Source: Ovis canadensis
Lineage: Eukaryota > Chordata > Mammalia > Artiodactyla > Bovidae
NCBI RefSeq assembly: GCF_042477335.2
Contig: NC_091262.1
Location: forward strand, 72,588,001-72,652,000
Reading direction: 5' to 3'
DNA length: 64,000 nucleotides
Below, piece after piece: positions 57,447 through 64,000 of this stretch; position 1 is the stretch's first letter; each line of letters opens with the position of its first letter. Position numbers and translations under genes: made by a program. The notes under the pieces are model-generated. The model worked only from the letters and a program-made list of their open reading frames with translations. It made no database searches and was not told the origin of the DNA.

Positions 57447-57757
57447 GAAAGTGAAAGTTGCTCAGTTGTGTCCAACTCTTTGTGACCCCATGGACTATAT
57501 AGCCCATGTAAGATCTCCAGGCCAGAATGCTGGAGTGTATAGCCTTTCCCTTCTCCAGGGGATCTTCCCAACCCAGGGATTGAACCCAGGTCCCCCACAC
57601 TGCAGGCAGATTCTTTACCAGCTAAGCCACAAGGGAAGCCCAAGAATACTGGAGTGCGGAGCCTATCCCTTCTCCAGCAGATCTTCCCAACCCAGGAATC
57701 TAACCAGAGTCTCCTGCATTGCAGGCGGATTCTTTACCAACTAAGCTATCAGGGAAT
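57447..57757 (-). mobile_element. Bov-tA SINE, one and a half units
   Basis: A full reverse unit (57447-57640, agtgaaagttgctcagttgt ... taagccacaagggaagccc) is followed directly by a second head-plus-partial-body unit (57641-57757, aagaatactggagtgcggag ... ctaagctatcaggga). Confidence 0.88.
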
Positions 57758-58860
57758 GTTATCAGAATATAACAAAGGCTAATAGGACTCATTCTGGATG
57801 ACAGGTGACTAAATTTTATTTTTCATATTGCTTCTATGGGTCTTATGAAGTACACACAGTGATCATGTGTGGCTCAGGTAACTAACAATTAATAATAAAG
57901 GCAGCATGCACAGAGGGAGAGGGGAGATTGAAAAGCCCTCATTAATAGAGTAGGTCTGTCTAGTTTGCCAAATCAAAAAATTAATGACAGCACTGTATGT
58001 CCTACTTATCCAGTCATAGGACTTTTATCGTAAGGGGAAGCTCTCTCAGGGAGCAGCAGTGTCTTGGCAGACAGGGAAAAATCTCAAACCCCAATTAGTT
58101 TCCTATCTGTCTCACCTGAAAGCTGAGCTCCAACTTCAAAGCCCAATTGTTCAGATTGTCTTATGTAGCTCAGCCAGAGCGGACATCATGGCATCTTCTT
58201 GACCTTTCTTTTTGATTGCAGGCATCTGTCATCTGAATGATGCTTCTGTGCTTTTTCAAATCAGAGAAGGAAGAATTGCAGTAATATAAAGACCAACTGG
58301 AGCTGGGTTCCAGGAAGAAACAAAATAAGCATTTCCATGGTCTCTCTAGCCACTAAATGCTATGTAGCTGATATATTTCCTTTTACTTCAAAAGCCAAGA
58401 ACTTATATCTGAATTCAGTGTACACATATGGGCAATATAAATGATAGACAACTTGTATTTCTACATTTTTTCATACTTTTAAAATGGCTTTGAGTTTAAA
58501 ATCTTAAGTTATGTTCTTTCATATTATTTAGTTCTATAAACAGCTTGATATCCTTTTGGAAGAAGGTTAGATTTGGAGACCTTCCCAAGGAGGCTGAGAA
58601 CAGAAGCTGTGACCTTCAGAGATACATGCAGTCAGTCTGAATTCTTAGGAGGCACAACAGCAGTTACACAGCCAGTCTGTAGTGGAGAATTAGTCCTGCA
58701 GCAGTGGTGGAGGGTGTCCTCCCAGTGGTAACACTGCCAGGTCCAGTGGGGTCTGTCTGATTTTCTCCCACTCATGAGGATGGAAGAGGGAGCACTCCCA
58801 CACCTGGAGACTCAGGTCTCATGCTCCAGGGGGTTTGAACCCAGAGTAGAGGGAGCCTGT

Positions 58861-58960
58861 GGTTGGTGGAGGTGTCTGGGCCAAGGATGGGTCTCCTCCA
58901 ACATGTAGAAGGTTGGTGGAGGTATCTGAGCCAAGGATGGGTCTCCTCCAACATGTAGAA
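58861..58960. repeat. 50-base tandem duplication
   Basis: Two adjacent 50-base copies (58861-58910, 58911-58960) begin ggttggtggaggt and end caacatgtagaa. They differ at two positions. The duplication is therefore fairly recent. Confidence 0.95.
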
Positions 58961-59059
58961 AGCTGTACACACATACACTGAGGCCCAGGGGTGGTGGCTA
59001 AAGTCATAATGGGGATATTCACTCAATTTCTCAGCTACAAAGAGCCTGTGACATCAGCC

Positions 59060-60170
59060 CCTCCTTTAGTGTTACCAAGATCCTACTGCTCACTGCTCAG
59101 TGGGCCAATAACATGAGAGACCAGTTCTTTGGGCAAGAAACAGTGACTTTATTCAGAAAGCCAGCTGACTGAGAAGACGGTGGACTAGTGTCCCAAAGAA
59201 ACATCTTACTCAAGTTAGAATTCAGGCTTCTTTTATACTAAAACAAGGGCATGTGACTGGTTGTTGGAAACTTCTCACTGTAGGAATCCTTTGCTCTTAC
59301 AGCTGTCAAGTGGGTCTAGTCACAATGTTTCATTAAATCTCCAAGAAGGCAAATGTTATCCTCTGTTCTGCAACTTTTTGTCTCTATACGAATGAAAAAG
59401 TTGTATACTTTTAAAAGTCAGAGCCTTGAGAATGGGATATCATGTATATTTCAGGCTATAGGGTTCTTTTATAAAGGGGAAGAGTCAGCATGACTAAGCA
59501 CAGGCAGCAGAGCACGTGTTAGAGCTAAAGGAATAGACCCCATATGGAGTCACTTACGTTTGTTCTATTGTTACATTCTCTGACTCCAGGGGCTCTCATC
59601 CTTCATCAGTGCCCTGGACACTCATGGCCCATCTGCCAATTCATTCAGCCTATTCTGACTTGAGAGCCCCCTGTGCTGGTGGTCCAGCCGCTGCTTACCA
59701 GATTCAGAAATTTACCTAGGGGTGTGGGCACAGGTGTCCAGGTGTAGAGATGAATAGCCAGGAACTTGTTGGCAAAATTCAGCCTCTGTTCTGGTTCCAA
59801 ATAGAAAAGTGGACACAAAATTTTAGGTGAGGTAGAAAAGAGTAGCTTTTATTATTTTTCCAGGCAGACAGGGCTACAGTGGGCTAGTGCCCTCAAAACC
59901 ATGTGTCCTGTCCTGGAGGGGATAATGAGGAGTCATAAAGTGTTCAAGGAGCAGGGTGTGATCAGCTTGTGGACATTCTTCTCATGGTTGGTGGTGAGGG
60001 AATGGGGAGACAGCATCATCAGCCTCTTGGTTCCAACCAGTCTGGAGTCTATGTTCTTGGCGTCAATAGTTTTCATCTGGAGGGGGTGTGCTTCCTGTAA
60101 AAGCAATTGAGGAATATGTGTCAGGCCTATGTCTATATCCCTCAAGGACTGTGAGTTCCGCCATGTGGCA
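59060..60170 (-). repeat. Possible solitary LTR-type sequence(s)
   Basis: Two stretches have the look of LTRs read in reverse: cagtgactttattcagaaag ... cttcttttatactaaaacaa (about 59100-59600) and gagtagcttttattattttt ... (about 59820-60170). Both contain a reversed polyadenylation-like region followed by short unique text. No gag, pol or env-like frame was seen. Family and borders are not determined. Confidence 0.35.
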
Positions 60171-60174
60171 GATT

Positions 60175-60936
60175 TGTAGTCTAAATTGTTACCAGTTCCC
60201 CAGCCAGACAACTCTTCTTTGTTTCTACATCTTCACATTTCCCAATCATTTACTCTTGAGTCAGCCTTTTATCACAAAAGACAAGGACACAGGGACTTGT
60301 ACATGGTTTCAAGCTCTCCTCCCAGGAAGTCTCCCTTATTCTGGTCTTCTCCTTCAGTCCAGAGGGTTTATCTGTCACCTGCCTCTCAACCCCCAGAACA
60401 TCTCACACAGTGCCTGTCACTTAACGCTCAGCAGTGATAGCTGCTGGTTTTTTTTTTTTTCTTGTGTAAATTGTATAAATAATGTTTCCTAATCTATGCC
60501 CAAAGGGCATTCTTGATCTTAGTCCAACTTTGCCTCTAAAGAACTGGGTGATTTTGGGCAAGACAACAACCTCTTTAGGCTTCAGGCACTTCTTGAAAAA
60601 GGAAAATTAAAAGAAGAAAGAGCAGTGGATAACATAATGCAGACCGCAGAGCACTTTTCCTTAAAGTGGATCACACGAAACACAAAATCCATGGTATGTT
60701 AAGATGTGTTATGAGACAATATTTCTGTGATCAAATGACTTTGATCAACACTGGATTAAATGAAGCAAGAAGGTCTGGCACTGAGAGAGGACCTCAGCAG
60801 GAGAGAAGGAAAGAGAAATTATCCTGTCTGATGGCTCTGCTTGCGGAAGTTTCTTTGAGATGGTCCTACATCCTTACAATGAATACCATACTTCTCATAC
60901 CAGCCTGAGTGGTTCTCTGCTCCCTGGGCCCAGGCC
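60175..60936. other. Intergenic, nothing assigned
   Basis: There is no recognised exon or repeat. A T run lies near 60450, and a 134-codon frame at 60088-60492 has no domain. Confidence 0.35.
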
Positions 60937-60937
60937 A

Positions 60938-61112
60938 AAGTGAAAGTGAAAGTCGCTCAGTCATGTTTGACTTTTTGTGACCCCCATGAACTCTACAGTT
61001 GGTGGAATTCTCCAGGCCAGAATACTGGAGTAAGTAGCTGTTTCCTTCCCCAGGGGATCTCCCCAACCCAGGGATCAAACCCAGGTCTCCTGCATTGCAG
61101 GAGGGTTCAGTA
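60938..61112 (-). mobile_element. Bov-tA SINE
   Basis: It runs gtgaaagtgaaagtcgctca ... ccaggccagaatactggagt ... ggtctcctgcattgcaggag. The tRNA-like head end is missing. Confidence 0.88.
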
Positions 61113-61114
61113 GG

Positions 61115-62530
61115 CCCAGATGATCACCCACCAACCCCTTTGCCAGCACCGAGAAGGAGACCAGCCATTCTCTCATCCATCTCTCTCCCACTCTGTGACT
61201 CCATGTGTATCTGCTTTCTTTACTTCTAACCAACATCCTCTGCTTCTCCATTTCACAAGAGTCCTTTAATGACTGACCCATGACCTTTCAGCCCTGGCCC
61301 CTCTCCCGAGTGCTCTCATTAATTGCCAGGAAAGGCCTTGATAGACCCAGCCCATCTTTTTGAGCCAGGCCGCAACTCATGGGTAGCCAACCAATGAATG
61401 CCTTGCTTTTGAATCAAGCTGCATCCCTCACTCAGCTGTCCCTGCTCAAGGGCCTTCGGGGCTGGCAGATCCCCTGAGTTGGGGGACATGATCAAGTACC
61501 TCAAAACCTGCTGATTCAGTCCTTAGGGAGAGGAGTAGTGGGACCTAGAGAACTTGGACACTCAGGCACCACAACTCATTATGTTGTCTTCTCGGTCTGG
61601 AATTCACAAGGCCCATTCCTACGCCTCTTGTCTCCTTTCTGTCAGTTACCTATGCTGTATAACAAACCACTCCAGAAGTCAGCTCATGAATATGCAGGTC
61701 GGCCGAGTAGTTCTGGCCTGGACTTGGCTGATTTTGGATCAGCTGGCTCAGCATCTGTGGTCAGCTGGCAGGTCAGCTGGCCACTGGTTTAGGATGGCCT
61801 CACTCAGTCTTGCAAGAGGTTGGATGTCAACCATGGTGATGGAGACCCCTGAGTCATGTGTCTCATCTTTCAGCAGACTACCCTGAATTTGCCGACACTC
61901 AAGTGTCCTGAGCTGGCTCTGCCTCACACATCTTCTTTCAACCAAAGAACTCTGATTCTACCCTAATACCCTCCAGCTTGGTGGGCCTTTGTTTTCTTCT
62001 GACTCCTTCACATATATTGACCATTTATACCCCTCTCTGGGTTGTCAGATTTAGCAAGTAGAAATATAGAAATTATTAATTTGAATATTATGTAAGCAAT
62101 AAAAAAATTTTTAGTACAAGTACATTCCAAACATAGCATGGGATATACTTATACTAAAAGATTAATTATGGAAATTCAAGTTTAAGTGTGTGCTCTTGTT
62201 TTGTCTGGCAACCATCCCCTCCCACAAGTCCTCCTTGGCCCAGTCTCAAGGGAGAGAAGGGAACACTGAGCTGCTTCTAGGATGCACCAGTGATTGTCTG
62301 TAACCAGCAGGGGCAGGGCTAGCCTTTGAGAGCACCACTGTAGATACGGAAGCAACATCTTTTCTTCTCAGTGTCTCTCTCCTGGTATATGAATGATGAG
62401 TGATAAAACACAGGCTGAGAGTACTCATTATTTGAGAGAGATCCCAGTTCCTTTGAGAAACATTTCTCTCTCAAACATGAAGTTGATCAAGACATCACCA
62501 TAGACAGATACACACGATTCAGTGTTGCCT
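61115..62530. other. Intergenic, nothing assigned
   Basis: Old repeat-like text lies at about 61630-61950 (ttacctatgctgtataacaa and ccactccagaagtcagctc), a common mammalian repeat whose family I will not name. No serpin exon (SERPINA11 or other) was recognised on either strand. Confidence 0.4.
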
Positions 62531-62534
62531 CTCT

Positions 62535-62660
62535 GGCAGTGGTTTAGCTGCTAAGTCAAATCCGACTCTTGCGACCCCATGGACTATAGCCTGCCAGACT
62601 CCTCTGTCCATGGGATTCTCCAGGCAAGAATACTGGAGTGGTTGCCATTTCTTTCTCCAT
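62535..62660 (-). mobile_element. Bov-tA SINE (partial)
   Basis: It runs ggcagtggtttagctgctaa ... cttgcgaccccatggactat ... ggttgccatttctttctcc. Confidence 0.85.
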
Positions 62661-62784
62661 TAATCTTACTCTATTTGGTGCTGAAGTCCATGGGTTTCTG
62701 GGCCTACGTTACCCTAACATTATTAAAACATTTAGTAGCCTGAATGTGTTATAGGTATTTCCAACTGGTGTCCTCCAAACTGAA

Positions 62785-62955
62785 GGCTCCTGTAGCCTGC
62801 CAGGCTCCTCAGTCCATGGGGATTCTCCAGGCAAGAATACTAGAATGGGTTTCCATGCCCTCCTCCAGTGGATCTTCATGACCCAGGAATCCACCTGGGA
62901 TCTCCTGCATTGCAAGCAGATTCTTTACTAGCTGAGCTACCCAGGAAGCCCCAAG
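62785..62955 (-). mobile_element. Bov-tA SINE (partial)
   Basis: It runs ctcctgtagcctgccaggct ... cctgcattgcaagcagattc ... gagctacccaggaagcccc. The terminal BovB tail is missing. Confidence 0.88.
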
Positions 62956-63504
62956 TGCAGACTGCATGGGCTAAATTGTCAGTCGAGGAATCTGCTCTTA
63001 TCTCTGGTTCCAGGAGAGAGCTCTGCTTTCTAACATCTCCATATAACAATAGTAAGTCAATCCAGGTCAGAGCCTTTCAGATAGGCTTTCAAGGGGGTCA
63101 TCCTTTCCTTGAGCTTATGGGGAGGGCTTTCTCTCTTACACGAACCCCTCTGCCATCACACTGTCAACAGGAGGTATCAGGTCAAGCGTATCCCCTCTCA
63201 GTCAGCTCTCTGAGTACATTCTCACCCCCGTACTCCCTCACCCCTTTATCTACCACTGGCTTTCTGTCTTGAAGCATCTAGGATTCCAGACTTGGGTTTA
63301 GGTTTTGGAGGAAACAGTTCTTGTAGATCTGAGGCAGATGTCACTGGGTCCAGCTTGACTGACCAGGGCTTTGTGGATGATATTGGTGCAAAGCCATTGG
63401 CAACAGTGAAAACACACACACACTCACAAAACAACAACAATAATGACAACAAACCAACAAACAAATATTGGATTTCCATCTGTCTTGTGCATCTTGTTCG
63501 AAAA

Positions 63505-63616
63505 TCGCTGCCACTGCTTTCAATTTTTCCCCATCTATTTGCCATAAAGTGATGGTACTGGATGCCATGATCTTAGCTTGTTGAATGTTGAGCTTTAAGT
63601 TAGCTTTCTTCATTAG
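63505..63616 (-). mobile_element. BovB LINE internal fragment
   Basis: It is about 110 bases of reverse BovB RT-region sequence (tttttccccatctatttgcc ... atgccatgatcttagcttgt ... tgttgagctttaagttagct). It is isolated, without the BovB terminus. A CA/CAA-rich stretch lies just before it (63410-63465). Confidence 0.85.
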
Positions 63617-63871
63617 TAGGAAACTCTTGGTGAAGTGGGATGTGAATTGGAGTGGGTCAGGTGTTTCCTGACCCCCTCCTTTATAATTTTAATAGCATAC
63701 TGATTTCTAGCCCATCAGGGAGCAAAATAAATAAGAATCTCCTCTATAATGTTCAGAGACTCAGAGAAGAGGTAACAAGATTGGCAAGGGTCTTCTTACA
63801 CCGTGGAGTTGCCACTGGAGATTGCAAAAGAGTATGATGTAGTCAAGGTTCCCTAGAGTGACAAAGAACTA

Positions 63872-63951
63872 ATAAAAAAGAGTATCTATCTATCATTATC
63901 TAGTTACCTATCATTATCTACCTACCTATCATCTGTCTATTATCTATCTAT
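63872..63951. repeat. (ATCT)n-type microsatellite
   Basis: It is an impure tetranucleotide array of atct/acct units, about 80 bases. Confidence 0.92.
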
Positions 63952-64000
63952 GTTGTTGTTTTCCAACTCTTTGTGACCCCATGGACGGCAGCGCGCCAGT
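63952..64000 (-). mobile_element. Bov-tA SINE, cut by the window edge
   Basis: The reverse tail caactctttgtgaccccatg ... ggcagcgcgccagt runs off the right end. Confidence 0.85.

Overview
This window is mammalian nuclear DNA from a ruminant, almost certainly a bovid. It is full of BovB (RTE-type) LINEs, Bov-tA and Bov-A2 SINEs that share the BovB tail, and CHR-type tRNA-derived SINEs, together with older mammalian MIR, L2 and L1 repeats. The serpin exons read like sheep/cattle SERPINA1. I cannot separate cattle from sheep or goat by eye, though several residues look closer to the caprine protein as I remember it. No bacterial, plasmid or phage features are present.

Layout. The first 8.2 kb is the 5' half of SERPINA1 (alpha-1-antitrypsin) on the minus strand. 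It holds part of intron 3, coding exon 3 (856-1126), intron 2, coding exon 2 with the signal peptide and start codon (1984-2627), a 5.5-kb intron 1, the non-coding hepatic first exon (ends 8104) and the liver promoter (about 8146-8235). The promoter has a TATA-like box, an HNF1-type site and an adjacent HNF4-type half-site. The last exons, including the reactive-centre loop, lie beyond the left edge. From 8.3 kb to the right edge I find no further exon of a host gene. By synteny this should be the SERPINA1-SERPINA11 intergenic interval. Its first part (about 8.8-18 kb) is relatively GC-rich with old MIRs; from about 20 kb on it is AT-rich and dominated by young BovB, L1 and SINE insertions.

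The one other protein-coding unit is an intronless, full-length, uninterrupted copy of TMX1 (thioredoxin-related transmembrane protein 1) on the minus strand at 41431-42267. It keeps 5' and 3' UTRs, an AATAAA signal and a poly(A) tract, and sits between perfect 15-base direct repeats at a TT/AAAA site. These are the marks of an L1-mobilised processed copy. Its thioredoxin CPAC centre and membrane segment are intact, but it carries substitutions near the active-site loop.

The rest is layered retrotransposon history: a BovB inserted into an opposite-strand BovB (31.5-35.3 kb), a BovB in an ancient repeat (52.5-55.0 kb), a Bov-A2 in a BovB (21.9-23.8 kb), a young L1 in an older L1 with an unusually long target duplication (44.3-47.4 kb), and several minisatellites and microsatellites. 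I did not find an undescribed multi-gene system. The most interesting objects are the intact TMX1 retrocopy and the nested and composite BovB/SINE structures.
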